Source: Candidatus Gastranaerophilales bacterium | GTDB taxonomy: Bacteria; Cyanobacteriota; Vampirovibrionia; Gastranaerophilales; Gastranaerophilaceae | Length of the DNA stretch: 64,000 bases | Assembly (NCBI GenBank): GCA_910586855.1 | Contig: CAJUJH010000001.1 | Span: forward strand, 372,001 to 436,000 | Direction: 5' to 3' | Shown: positions 8,379-16,621 of the stretch, piece after piece | Layout: the number at the start of each line of letters is the position of its first letter | Numbering within the stretch: the first letter of the stretch is position 1 | The notes under the pieces: model-generated | What the model was told of the DNA's origin: nothing | The model's database searches: none | The model's input: only the letters and a program-made list of their open reading frames with translations | Translations under genes and position numbers: made by a program

Positions 8379-9731
8379 ATGAGTTTGTTAAAATTATTAA
8401 GTAAAAAGTTACGCCGTCATCTTTTCACAACACCTACGCACAGCCAAAAAGCCCCGTTTTTAAGTAATTTGAGCTGTTTTTATAAATGGGATTATTCTGA
8501 AATTGAAGGCTATGATAATCTTTTAAATCCAAAAGGTGCAATTCTTATTTCTGAAGGCAGAGCGTCTGATATTTATGATACAAAAAAAACATTTTTCTTA
8601 ACCCAGGGTTCCACTACAGGCATTTTGTCTGCCATGAAGGCTGTTCTCAATTTTGGAGATAAGGTTTTAGTTGCAAGAAACTGTCATAAATCTGTCTATT
8701 CGGGGTTGGTGCTCACAGGGGCAAATGTTGATTGGTTTATGCCTGATACAAAGTCTGAAATGTGTTCAAAATGGGGAATTATGGGAAAAATAAACCCCGA
8801 GGAATTAAAAGATACCTTTAAACTGAATCAATACAAGGCTTTTATTATGACAAGCCCCACTTATGAAGGGATAGTGTCTGATATTGCAGAAATTTCAAGA
8901 ATCTGTAAAGAATACGGTGTACTTTTAATAGTAGATGAAGCCCACGGCGCCCTTTATAATTTTTCAGACCTTTTGCCTGTGCCTGCAATAAAGCTTGGGG
9001 CTGATTTTTCAGTAAATTCTTTGCACAAAAATGCAGGCGGAATCAATCAGTGTGCGCTTTTACATGTTTCAAAAGACTGTCCCTACGATTGGTGCGAAAT
9101 TCAAAATGCTATAAATCTTTTCCACACATCAAGCCCCTCGTATCCAATGATTGCAAATATTGAGGCCAATATTAGTTTCTTGGCTTCACCAAAAGGCAAA
9201 AAAGAGATTGAAAGTCTAATTTCAAATATTAAAAAATTTAAAAATGATTTAGAAGATGCAGGTTTTGAAATTTTAGGCAATGACTGCCAAGATGTTACAA
9301 AGATTGTTTTAAGATTAGACGGTGCTGATTGCTCAAAATTATCGGATATTTTATTTGATGAATATAATATTGAAGATGAAATTTCAAGCGAGTTTTGCTG
9401 TCTATACTTAACGGGAATCGGTACAAAAAAATCCAAACTTGATAAATTAAAATCCGCATTAATTGATGCAAAAATTAAAAAATTTGATAAAATAAGAATA
9501 GACGAAGCAAAAATTCCTGTCTTTCAACCGTACCCTCTGACCAAATTGCAGCCATGGGAGGCTTTCAACAGGGATTATATATATGTTACAAAACAAAATG
9601 CTCCGCTTATGTTAAGTTCTGAGATGATAGTGCCGTATCCGCCCGGAATTGGTATTTTATATCCGGGTGAAGCTATACAACAAGAACATCTGGAATTTTT
9701 AAGCGAAGATGTGGGGGTTATTAAGCCATGA
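8379..9731 (+). CDS. Orn/Lys/Arg decarboxylase-family PLP enzyme
   Basis: A 450-aa fold-type I PLP enzyme, probably an amino-acid (arginine, lysine or ornithine) decarboxylase of the short SpeA/YaaO type, giving a polyamine precursor. Visible are GSTTGILSAM near 78 (phosphate and cofactor loop), IVDEAHG at 184-190, and SLHKNAGGINQ with the Schiff-base Lys217. The family normally has HKT before the glycine-rich turn, so HKN is a small deviation. The N-terminus FTTPTHSQKAP corresponds to the usual TPGHK motif. The last 4 bp overlap deoB (ATGA), so the two are co-translated. Substrate cannot be assigned from sequence. Confidence 0.85.
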   Translation: MSLLKLLSKKLRRHLFTTPTHSQKAPFLSNLSCFYKWDYSEIEGYDNLLNPKGAILISEGRASDIYDTKKTFFLTQGSTTGILSAMKAVLNFGDKVLVARNCHKSVYSGLVLTGANVDWFMPDTKSEMCSKWGIMGKINPEELKDTFKLNQYKAFIMTSPTYEGIVSDIAEISRICKEYGVLLIVDEAHGALYNFSDLLPVPAIKLGADFSVNSLHKNAGGINQCALLHVSKDCPYDWCEIQNAINLFHTSSPSYPMIANIEANISFLASPKGKKEIESLISNIKKFKNDLEDAGFEILGNDCQDVTKIVLRLDGADCSKLSDILFDEYNIEDEISSEFCCLYLTGIGTKKSKLDKLKSALIDAKIKKFDKIRIDEAKIPVFQPYPLTKLQPWEAFNRDYIYVTKQNAPLMLSSEMIVPYPPGIGILYPGEAIQQEHLEFLSEDVGVIKP

Positions 9732-10864
9732 AAAATAGAGCAATAGTTATCGTAATAGATTCAATGGGTATCGGTGCTATGGATGATGCGCCCAAGTACG
9801 GCGATTCTCTAAAGTGCAACACTTTGTGTAATCTTGCAAAAGCAAACGGGGGAATTAATGTTCCGACCCTTGAAGCACTGGGTTTAGGAAATATAAGAAC
9901 AATCAAAGGTGTATCTAAAACAAAAACGCCAAAAGGGCAATATGGCGTTATGAAAATGAAATCTAAAGGAAAAGACACTACCACAGGACATTGGGAATTA
10001 ATGGGTCTTGTTTTGGATAAACCTTTTAAAACATATAAAAAATTTCCGGATGAATTAATAAGTAAATTTATTGAAAGGACAGACTGCAAGAACATCTTGG
10101 GGAATAAGCCTGCTTCCGGTACAAAAATTATTGAAGAATATAATGCTGTTCATACAAGGTCAAAATTTCCAATTATTTACACAAGTGCAGACAGTGTATT
10201 CCAAATTGCCGTGAATATTGATGTGGTAAAGCTTGAAACACTTTATAGCTGGTGTACAATTGCACGTGAACTTTTAGATGAAGGCGGCTATAGAGTTTCA
10301 AGAGTTATAGCAAGACCATACAAAGTAACAAACGGCGTGCCTACAAGAATTGGTAAATACAGGCATGACTATTCTATAAAGCCTCCGCAAGATACACTTT
10401 TAAACGTTATAGAACAAAGCGGAAAAGCAGTGTATGGTATTGGCAAAATTAATGATATTTTTGTAGGCTCCGGTATTACAAAGTTTACCCCTACAGGCTC
10501 TAATATTGAAGGTCTTGATATAACACTTGATGCCATAAGAAATGATGCATCTGATTTAATTTTTACAAACCTTGTAGATACAGATATGCTTTACGGTCAC
10601 AGACGTGATTATAAAGGCTATGCAAGGGCAATTGAGACTATTGATAAATATCTTGTAAATATTATTAATGCAATGAAAGATGATGACTTATTAATTGTAA
10701 CGGCAGACCATGGCTGTGACCCTACATTTGAAGGTACAGACCATACAAGAGAAATGGTGCCGGTTATTCTTTACCACAAGGGTATAGCTCCTGGAAATAT
10801 TGGTATTCATGATAGTTTTACCTATGTTACACAAAGAATAAAAGATTGGCTTTTCCACAAATAA
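9728..10864 (+). CDS. deoB: Phosphopentomutase
   Basis: Interconverts ribose 1-phosphate or deoxyribose 1-phosphate with the 5-phosphates, linking nucleoside salvage to the pentose pathway. It is 378 aa, slightly short of the usual ~390-400. Alkaline phosphatase-superfamily metal motifs are present: VIDSMGIGAMDDA with the first Asp, the conserved TTTGHWE catalytic loop near residue 80, DTDMLYGHRRD, and TADHGCDPT with the C-terminal Asp and His ligands. The start overlaps the decarboxylase stop by ATGA. No other nucleoside-salvage gene is adjacent. Confidence 0.95.
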   Translation: MKNRAIVIVIDSMGIGAMDDAPKYGDSLKCNTLCNLAKANGGINVPTLEALGLGNIRTIKGVSKTKTPKGQYGVMKMKSKGKDTTTGHWELMGLVLDKPFKTYKKFPDELISKFIERTDCKNILGNKPASGTKIIEEYNAVHTRSKFPIIYTSADSVFQIAVNIDVVKLETLYSWCTIARELLDEGGYRVSRVIARPYKVTNGVPTRIGKYRHDYSIKPPQDTLLNVIEQSGKAVYGIGKINDIFVGSGITKFTPTGSNIEGLDITLDAIRNDASDLIFTNLVDTDMLYGHRRDYKGYARAIETIDKYLVNIINAMKDDDLLIVTADHGCDPTFEGTDHTREMVPVILYHKGIAPGNIGIHDSFTYVTQRIKDWLFHK

Positions 10865-10905
10865 GCATTAAATAAACAGGGTACAAAAACAAAAAGGTTT
10901 CCTTA

Positions 10906-11982
10906 ATGTCTGATTTTAATCCTTTGCAGATGATAACAAGAATTGCAACAAATATTGTAGCTGGGCGTGCAATTCAAAATAATGTTGCAAACGGTGCCAA
11001 TAATACTCAAAATACCCTTTTGAATAATACTTTAAGTAATTTTACGCAGAATTTTAATTCTGAAAATAATGGCAGTATAAATTATTTTCAATCTAAACCC
11101 CTTATTCTAAGTGAGGAATCAGGGTTAAAACTTACAACCATTGAAATAGAGAAAAAAGCGGATTATGTTAAGGATTTACTTAATCTGCCAAAGGATTTTA
11201 CTGAACTCATAAGTCAAATCACAACAGGTGCTGCGCCAAATTCCCCTGCCTTAAATCCAAAAATCTTAAACCAGCTTATGGCACTTTTAGCTGATGGTAA
11301 AATTGACCTTTCAAGGCTGTCTGAATATCTGGGAGAAAATTCAAAAGCTGCGATGCAAAAACTTATGATGACCATTGCAAATATTTCAAAATATGGTGCA
11401 AACGATGTCTCAAATTTAAAAGAACTTATGGGATTATTCTCCATCAATTCAAATATAACATCTGAAACCCAGGCGCTTAAAACCCTTTTATTGCTTTATC
11501 TTCCCTGGCTTCCTTTAGCTGCAAGAACAGAAAATGATTTAGATTTTACAATTGATATCTTTGATAAAATTCAAGGTCCCGACCCTGATGCGCAGGAAGC
11601 TGTAGAATCGGTCAAAATTTTAATTCAGACTGAAAATTTTGCAAATGTAATTGTAAATTTAGATATGAACCCAATCGGGCAGATAGATATAGATGTAACA
11701 GCAGGGGATAACTTTCCCCATAAAAGAGTTATGGAATTAATTAAGGAAGAATCCTCTATAAATGGTGTTAAATCAAACGTTTCATCCTCTGTTTCAAAAA
11801 AGACTGAAGAAGCCCTTAAAATCGATTATTCTTCAAATAATGTGAAAATAACTTCATCTGGCACAATTAGCCCAAAATTAATGCTGATGACACAATGTTT
11901 AATAAAAATTATAATTCAGGTTGACTATGAAAAATCTGTCATTAATAAAGAAGATAAAAGCGGTAATAAAGGTGAAGTTTAA
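10906..11982 (+). CDS. Hypothetical flagellar-locus protein, FliK-like candidate
   Basis: Not recognised outright. The product is 358 aa, cytoplasmic-looking, with an Asn-rich N-terminal third (repeated NN.TQN patterns), a helical middle (LMALLADGKIDLSRLSEYLG), and a C-terminal part reading VIVNLDMNPIGQIDIDVT followed by a hydrophilic tail. The LxPxxLG-V-V-like stretch and the low-complexity N-terminus resemble hook-length control proteins (FliK). The gene lies 110 bp upstream of the rod genes on the same strand. The assignment is inference only. Missing from a classical FliK is a Gln- and Pro-rich centre. It could instead be a clade-specific flagellar chaperone. Confidence 0.6.
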   Translation: MSDFNPLQMITRIATNIVAGRAIQNNVANGANNTQNTLLNNTLSNFTQNFNSENNGSINYFQSKPLILSEESGLKLTTIEIEKKADYVKDLLNLPKDFTELISQITTGAAPNSPALNPKILNQLMALLADGKIDLSRLSEYLGENSKAAMQKLMMTIANISKYGANDVSNLKELMGLFSINSNITSETQALKTLLLLYLPWLPLAARTENDLDFTIDIFDKIQGPDPDAQEAVESVKILIQTENFANVIVNLDMNPIGQIDIDVTAGDNFPHKRVMELIKEESSINGVKSNVSSSVSKKTEEALKIDYSSNNVKITSSGTISPKLMLMTQCLIKIIIQVDYEKSVINKEDKSGNKGEV

Positions 11983-12092
11983 AAATTTTATCAGCTACTT
12001 TATTTAGTGTATTTTTCCCTGGTTTATTAAATTTTACATATTTTTTGCCGTTCCAATTTAGTAAGTATTCTTTAAAGTCACCGGAGAAAATT

Positions 12093-12791
12093 ATGAGATT
12101 GCAAGGTCATATCAGTGCAAGCCAAAGAGGCTTAAACCAATCAATCGGCGCAATGCATATGCAGCTGGAGTTGATGGGTATTTCGCAAGAAAATATAAAT
12201 GGTTTTGATAAGGTAGGCTATCAAAGAAAAGACGGCGTTATCTCATCATTTTCTGAATTTATAGGGATTCATGGGTTGTCTAAAGCAGTTGATGATTCAA
12301 TCGGACGTATTGTAAGGACTGATAAACCTTTGGATTTTGCCCTTGGTGAAAAAGGCTATTTCCAAGCGCTTAATACGTCAGGTTCGGTTGAACTTTCCCG
12401 TGACGGACGTTTTAAATTGAATGAAAACGGCGAATTATTGGGCTTAGAAAATCAAAAAATCTTAAGTGCAGGCGGCGTTCCTATTATTCTTCCTTTTATG
12501 CCTGAAAAATATGAAGATATTATGGTGGATAACAACGGCAAATTAAGCATCTTCAATCCTCAGACAAGAAAGATGGACTATGTTGCAACACTTGGTATTG
12601 TATCATCTGACGGCAATACTGTTATGGAACCTAATTTAAAACAAGGCTGTCTTGAATTTTCAAACGTTTCTATGGCGCAGGAATTTCTGGAGATGGTGCC
12701 AAAAAGAAGGGCATTTGATGCCAACAGACAGTTATTTATGCTGCAAAACAGTGCTTTATCACAGGCTATTTCACAGCTTGGAGGAGGCTAA
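12093..12791 (+). CDS. Flagellar basal-body rod protein, FlgF/FlgG type
   Basis: A 232-aa member of the FlgG/FlgF/FlgE family, exported by the flagellar apparatus into the rod. The ATG at 12093 has a GGAG 7 nt upstream. An in-frame TTG at 12045 has no ribosome binding site and is rejected. It shows the N-terminal helical segment (SQENINGFDKVGYQRKD), the middle family signature RTDKPLDFALGEKGYFQ (compare T..PLDvAI.G.GFF), and the C-terminal helix ending in an SALSQAISQL heptad pattern. It is 3 bp from the next rod gene. The order suggests paired FlgF and FlgG; which is which cannot be decided here. Confidence 0.85.
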   Translation: MRLQGHISASQRGLNQSIGAMHMQLELMGISQENINGFDKVGYQRKDGVISSFSEFIGIHGLSKAVDDSIGRIVRTDKPLDFALGEKGYFQALNTSGSVELSRDGRFKLNENGELLGLENQKILSAGGVPIILPFMPEKYEDIMVDNNGKLSIFNPQTRKMDYVATLGIVSSDGNTVMEPNLKQGCLEFSNVSMAQEFLEMVPKRRAFDANRQLFMLQNSALSQAISQLGGG

Positions 12792-12794
12792 TAA

Positions 12795-13517
12795 ATGACA
12801 TCAGGATATAATCTTCAAGGTTTAATAAGAAGAAATACTCTAAATGCACTGACTCAGTTTGATAAATTCGGGTATTACTCTGAAAATATTTCAAACTGGT
12901 CCACAACCGGATATAAAGCCGTTCGTTTTGAAGAAATTATGGGCGAAAACGGTTACTCTAAGGCGGTAATAAGGACTGACCATAAAAATGGTGCTATTTA
13001 TGTAACAAAAGCTCCATTGGATGTTGCAATAGATGGTCCCGGGTTCATTCCTGTGACATCTCAAAGCGGAGAAATATACTATACAAGAGATGGTTCATTT
13101 TCCCTTGGAAAAGACGGTATCTTAATGAACTCTAATAAAGATATTGTAGGTGCAGGAATACATATCCCTGCTGAAAGCGTTAAGGTGGAGATTAAAAATA
13201 ACGGGGATGTTTATACCTATAATGAACTTCCCGGAGAACCCAATTTTCAAGGAACTATACCAATTGTAATTTTTCAAAACCCTGAAGGGTTGAAAGAAGT
13301 TGGTAATAACAGGTGGCAAAAGACTGAAAATTCAGGTGATGAAACCCTTGTATCGGAGCACAACAGAATCCAACAATATAAATTGGAACGTTCAAATGTA
13401 GATATTTTTGCACATGTTAATGATGTGATGAGAGTAAATGCCAGTTTATTAGCTTCAACCACGCTTATGAGTGCAATTGACCAGATGTATGAAAAAGCTA
13501 TCAACATAAAGGATTAA
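12795..13517 (+). CDS. Flagellar basal-body rod protein, FlgG type
   Basis: A 240-aa rod or hook protein of the FlgG family. Visible are NISNWSTTGYKAVRFEEIM at the N-terminus (normally NlaNvnTtGFK), KAPLDVAIDGPGFIPV as the family core, YYTRDGSFSLGKDGILMNS, and a C-terminal coiled segment NVDIFAHVNDVMRVNASLLA corresponding to the NVdl..Em..mi..qR motif. It is translated from an ATG 3 bp after the upstream paralogue and followed 6 bp later by flgB. This is a tight rod operon. The spread of substitutions in otherwise invariant positions fits a deep-branching lineage. Confidence 0.87.
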   Translation: MTSGYNLQGLIRRNTLNALTQFDKFGYYSENISNWSTTGYKAVRFEEIMGENGYSKAVIRTDHKNGAIYVTKAPLDVAIDGPGFIPVTSQSGEIYYTRDGSFSLGKDGILMNSNKDIVGAGIHIPAESVKVEIKNNGDVYTYNELPGEPNFQGTIPIVIFQNPEGLKEVGNNRWQKTENSGDETLVSEHNRIQQYKLERSNVDIFAHVNDVMRVNASLLASTTLMSAIDQMYEKAINIKD

Positions 13518-13523
13518 TAGAAA

Positions 13524-13874
13524 ATGCCCTACATACCGAGAAACCCTATAGCAAAAAACCATATGTATCTTGATTTGTTGTCTGCAAGGCAGGAAGCCTT
13601 ATCATCAAACCTTGCAAATATGGACACCCCAAACTATGTAAGAAAAGATATAGAATTTTCTCAATATCTAAATGCAGGCGGTTCTTTGCTTGAGACAAAA
13701 TTAAGCCAGAAACTGGGTCCTTCAGGTGTTATTGCAGCAAGGCAGGAGCAGCTTTCTGCTGTGGATGAGCTTGTTCTTATGCAGCAAAATTCAATACTTT
13801 ATTCTGTAGCTGCAAAAAATATGTCATCAACAATTACTATGATGAAAAACGCCATAAACGTTGGTCAGGGATAA
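13524..13874 (+). CDS. flgB: Flagellar basal-body rod protein FlgB
   Basis: Proximal rod component, 116 aa, exported unprocessed by the flagellar type III system. The N-terminal motif SSNLANMDTPNYVRKDIEFS matches the FlgB/FlgC pattern (NiANadTPgYka.di.F). The C-terminal helix VLMQQNSILYSVAAKNMSST matches the FlgB end. Slightly shorter than the usual ~130 aa. It precedes flgC by 18 bp on the same strand, as in most flagellar operons. The decapeptide NMDTPNYVRK is identical in the following FlgC. Confidence 0.93.
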   Translation: MPYIPRNPIAKNHMYLDLLSARQEALSSNLANMDTPNYVRKDIEFSQYLNAGGSLLETKLSQKLGPSGVIAARQEQLSAVDELVLMQQNSILYSVAAKNMSSTITMMKNAINVGQG

Positions 13875-13892
13875 TTTGAAAGGTAAATTATT

Positions 13893-14336
13893 ATGGGTAT
13901 AATGGATTCTTTTGAAATAGGCAGAGGCGGTGTTGCAGCACATGGCAAGAGGATTGAAACTGCAGCAAAAAACATAGCAAATATGGACACGCCAAACTAT
14001 GTAAGAAAAATCCCTGTTTTAAATGCAACTGAAGATGTGTCATTTCATGGGCTTTTAAATACAATGAAACAAGATGTATTTGGCGTGGGTACCATTCCTT
14101 ACCTTTCAGGCGGTGTACAGTTTTCAGGGCTTGTTGAAGACCCGACGGAAGGCGAAAAAATTTACCGCCCTGGACATCCTGATGCAGATGAATATGGGTA
14201 TATAAGAACTTCAAATGTTAACCCCATGGTAGATATTGCAGATGCTGTTTTGGCGCAAAGAGCGTATGAGGCAAGCGTTGCCGTGCTTTCAATCTCAAAA
14301 ACAATGGCAAGCCGTGCACTTGAAATCGGTCAGTAG
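13893..14336 (+). CDS. flgC: Flagellar basal-body rod protein FlgC
   Basis: Proximal rod component, 147 aa, next to flgB. The N-terminus is MGIMDSFEIGRGGVAAHGKR with IANMDTPNYVRK. The C-terminal third holds YGYIRTSNVNPMVDIADAVL, the FlgC signature (yV..pNVn.v.EM.dmi.A.RaYEaN), and then RAYEASVAVLSISK. The usual GxxYxPxHPDAD element is present as KIYRPGHPDADEYG. The first conserved region normally reads NiANasTtrt; here it is the FlgB-like MDTPNYVRK, which is unusual. No fliE follows. The operon appears to end here. Confidence 0.93.
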   Translation: MGIMDSFEIGRGGVAAHGKRIETAAKNIANMDTPNYVRKIPVLNATEDVSFHGLLNTMKQDVFGVGTIPYLSGGVQFSGLVEDPTEGEKIYRPGHPDADEYGYIRTSNVNPMVDIADAVLAQRAYEASVAVLSISKTMASRALEIGQ

Positions 14337-14623
14337 TGTTGAGATTTAACTTTTTATTCAAGTAACTGCAAACATAGTAGTTGTTTTGCAGTTATTATGC
14401 TGAAGTTTGCAACATTATGTCTGAGCTTTATATAGTGTTTTTTATGTTTCAGTATTACTGAAAAAGCGCTAATAATTATTTTAGCAATAATCATAGCGCT
14501 TATAATTCTAATCAAGTAGGAAAGTTATGAAGAACCTTAGGAGAGAGACCTCTTAAGGTTCTTTCCCTATACCTGCATCATACTTGATTTATTATAAATT
14601 TCAAGGTATGAAAGAGATTTTAG
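14337..14623. other. Structured gene-free region after flgC
   Basis: No open frame of note is present. Three inverted repeats follow one another: AACTGCAAA/TTTGCAGTT (14364-14393), AAGCGCTA/TAGCGCTT with a long AT-rich interior (about 14464-14503), and the nested structure at 14511-14588 described separately. The first could end the flagellar transcript, although no T-run follows it. Confidence 0.5.
14511..14588 (+). ncRNA. Candidate structured RNA or terminator with nested stems
   Basis: An outer stem ATCAAGTA (14511-14518) pairs with TACTTGAT (14581-14588). Inside it a 13-bp hairpin (14531-14543 with 14550-14562, one G-U pair) closes on a 6-nt loop. The single-stranded parts GGAAAGTTATG and TTTCCCTATACCTGCATC separate the two stems. 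The inner hairpin alone could be a terminator, but the following TTTCCC is a poor U-run. The outer 8-bp stem is not explained by termination. Strand is uncertain because the structure is symmetrical. Confidence 0.4.
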
Positions 14624-14944
14624 TTATTTTTGCAATTTAGAACAAAATGCGGAGAAGTAAAAACCTCCGCATTTATACTGGGTATTCACATCCAGGACAC
14701 AGCGCACAGAAAAGGCATGGGGGCTAGTGCACTTACCGGTACCATCACAAACTCCGGAACTTGAAAAAGACCCGCCGACTAATTTCAGAACCCTGTAATA
14801 TCCTGTCTCAAGTAAAGAATCTGACCATATGTGGTTCGGGTAGCAGTAATTACCGCTGGAGCCCTGGCAGCCGCCACCCTTGGAATTGCACTGTGCAGCG
14901 CCGTAAGAAGAACTCGCATTGGCGTCGCAGAGCTGTAAATCAAA
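14624..14944 (-). pseudogene. Cassette 6: lone 3' gene segment
   Basis: A solitary copy of the 5' array cassettes, read on the minus strand. It has LQLCDANASSSYGAAQCNSK, GGGCQGSSGNYCYPNHIWSD, a variable middle, and AFSVRCVLDVNTQ, then runs through a hairpin to a TAA at 14624-14626. The upstream in-frame stop (TAG) lies about 40 bp before LQLCD with no start between, so it has no 5' half. The tail differs from the array copies after VRCVL (DVN instead of GLE or GFE). Its 5' side carries copy B of the cassette-associated element. Confidence 0.7.
14645..14674 (-). terminator. Hairpin terminator after cassette 6
   Basis: AAATGCGGAG and CTCCGCATTT form a perfect 10-bp stem with a 10-nt loop. On the minus strand TTTTGTTCT overlaps and follows the stem. 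It is a plausible terminator for transcription reading through the cassette, which would suit a piece once belonging to a full gene. Confidence 0.6.
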
Positions 14945-15089
14945 TAAGTTACAAAATATCTTGCAGTACTATGGTATTTTCCTAAGTATGGCAGTACCGT
15001 ATTTTTAGTACAGGTTTTTAAAATAAGTTTTAATCTTTTGTTTTGATATAAACCCCAAAACAAAAGGCTCTAGTTTAATCCAAGCATTT
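14945..15089. other. Gene-free spacer with an 11-bp hairpin
   Basis: Between cassette 6 and element copy B. CTTTTGTTTTG (15035-15045) and CAAAACAAAAG (15056-15066) form a perfect stem. The direct repeat GCAGTAC occurs twice around 14963 and 14991. No coding sequence is seen. Confidence 0.5.
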
Positions 15090-15175
15090 AACCGCAATTA
15101 AATTCAATGACTGCGGTACTTATTTAGACGATGTGAAACTTTTTTCTGCCAAACCCCGTAAGCTTTGGCACTCTA
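15090..15175. repeat. Cassette-associated element, copy B
   Basis: Second copy of the block at 1683-1767. The hairpin is CCGCA/TGCGG with a ~15-nt loop, followed by GACGATGTGAAA, TCTGCCAAA, CCGTAAGCTTT and GGCACTC. It lies about 145 bp from the 5' edge of cassette 6. The stem bases differ from copy A in a compensating way (A-T for T-A), which argues for a conserved structure rather than chance. Confidence 0.65.
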
Positions 15176-15233
15176 AAAAGTATATTATTTATTATCTGAT
15201 ATCTTCTTTTATAAGTACAAATTTTTACAAAAC

Positions 15234-15743
15234 TTATGCAGAGGTATTAATATTTTGCTTTGGAGTCTTTAAGCTGTTATCCGCATCATTTTTATGTTCT
15301 TTTCTATACACAATTTTTGTTGCAATTAAAGGAGTTAAAATTCTTTTGGCTAAAAGGGTTGCAACAACCATTGTAGAAATTGCGCTAAATGATGTTTTTG
15401 CTGCACCAAATTTTCTTGGGTCATTTTTTAAGGATTTAAATAATTTATTAGAAATTCCGTTTTGTAGTTTTTCATTTGATACCAAAAACCCAGCACATAT
15501 CTGTACTATAGCAGTTGTAATTCCTGATGCCATATCCATATCTGCGGAAAATTGTTTTTTATCTTCAGGTATGCTGTCATTGTTTAGGGTATTGTGTACA
15601 CGAAGACCATAGGCAAATACATCTTTTGTAACGCTTGTTAAAAGAAGAGTTCTTGTTAAAAATTTCGGGTCATTGCATTTTTCAATATGTTTTACCATAA
15701 AGTTTGAATTTGCAGCTTTTGAAATAATGTTAGGTATCTTCAT
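15234..15743 (-). CDS. Hypothetical membrane protein, 169 aa
   Basis: Not recognised. Two hydrophobic stretches (MASGITTAIVQICAGFLV near 88-106 and FSAISTMVVATLLAKRILTP near 128-148) suggest membrane helices. The C-terminus is polar. A strong GGGGGC ribosome binding site lies within the preceding gene, and the ATG overlaps the stop of that gene by 4 bp, so the two are co-translated. Proteins of this build seem clade-specific. A function cannot be given. Confidence 0.65.
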   Translation of the reverse strand: MKIPNIISKAANSNFMVKHIEKCNDPKFLTRTLLLTSVTKDVFAYGLRVHNTLNNDSIPEDKKQFSADMDMASGITTAIVQICAGFLVSNEKLQNGISNKLFKSLKNDPRKFGAAKTSFSAISTMVVATLLAKRILTPLIATKIVYRKEHKNDADNSLKTPKQNINTSA

Positions 15744-16534
15744 TTTGCTGCCCCCTTATTTAAATTTTCTGTGCGCTGCAACGATTGAAGGTTTAGCTTA
15801 AATTGTTCAATAGATATTAAATTCAACAGTTTTGGTTTTGGATGCTTTTTTGCCTCTATCCTATGTTCTTCTTCATATATTTTATCCATAATAATCGGAT
15901 GCAGCTTGTTTTCAAGTGCACATATAATTGGTGTTAATATAATTGCAGCTGCAAAACAGAGTCTGTTTTTAAGATGATAGAGATTTGTATGTGCATTTTT
16001 ATATTCACTAAATGTTTTATTTAAAACATCTTTTGAATCATTTGGAGTTGTTTTTATAAAATCTTCAATGTTCTCTTTCATTTTTCTTGAAAGACCTTTT
16101 TTGTCAAGAGTGTCAATTATATTTTTGATGTCATCATTTTCTTCTTGTACAGAATTTTTTAATTCCTTGATAAATATATCTTTATGAAGTTTTTCATTGT
16201 ATCTTGTAGAATCTTTTGTATCAAATACCCCTTTGTTTGCTGCTTTTTCAATACCTATGCCGCCAAAGAAAAGTATTGGAACTTCAAGTGCAAGTTGTAT
16301 TACAGCAGCTACCGGGTTTTTAAAAGCGGAGTATTCCTTCTTTTCTTTAGGTTCTTTGCTGGATAACATAATAACAGCAGGTACTACGGCTGCTTTACCC
16401 AAAAAATCAAATGCAATACTTGCCCCTTCTCCGATACCATCAATTTTTGCAAAAGAATTTGCAACTTTTTTTTGAAAGTTTACACTTTTTCCTTTAAAAA
16501 CGGGAGTATTATAGTTAAGCTTCGATACTTCCAT
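15740..16534 (-). CDS. Hypothetical membrane protein with N-terminal FKG motif
   Basis: Not recognised. The 264-aa product starts MEVSKLNYNTPVFKGKSVNF, an example of the N-terminal F-x-G motif. Hydrophobic segments lie at about 45-60 (AAVVPAVIMLSS), 72-95 (VAAVIQLALEVPILFFGGIG) and 195-215 (LCFAAAIILTPIICAL). A charged helical domain separates the second and third. It forms a two-gene unit with the 169-aa membrane protein downstream (4-bp overlap). No clear ribosome binding site precedes the ATG, which lies just after the gloA terminator hairpin. Confidence 0.65.
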   Translation of the reverse strand: MEVSKLNYNTPVFKGKSVNFQKKVANSFAKIDGIGEGASIAFDFLGKAAVVPAVIMLSSKEPKEKKEYSAFKNPVAAVIQLALEVPILFFGGIGIEKAANKGVFDTKDSTRYNEKLHKDIFIKELKNSVQEENDDIKNIIDTLDKKGLSRKMKENIEDFIKTTPNDSKDVLNKTFSEYKNAHTNLYHLKNRLCFAAAIILTPIICALENKLHPIIMDKIYEEEHRIEAKKHPKPKLLNLISIEQFKLNLQSLQRTENLNKGAAK

Positions 16535-16546
16535 GGTAATTATTAA

Positions 16547-16589
16547 AAAACACCTGAAAAAACTTTTTGCTATTTTTTTCAGGTGTTTT
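16547..16589 (-). terminator. Rho-independent terminator after gloA
   Basis: AAAACACCTGAAAAAA and a matching TTTTTTTCAGGTGTTTT form a long stem with a 10-nt loop, followed on the minus strand by TTTTTTAATAATT. It sits between the gloA stop and the start of the next minus-strand gene. Confidence 0.75.
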
Positions 16590-16621
16590 AAGGATTGTTT
16601 ACAAAACAGGTTTATATTGAT

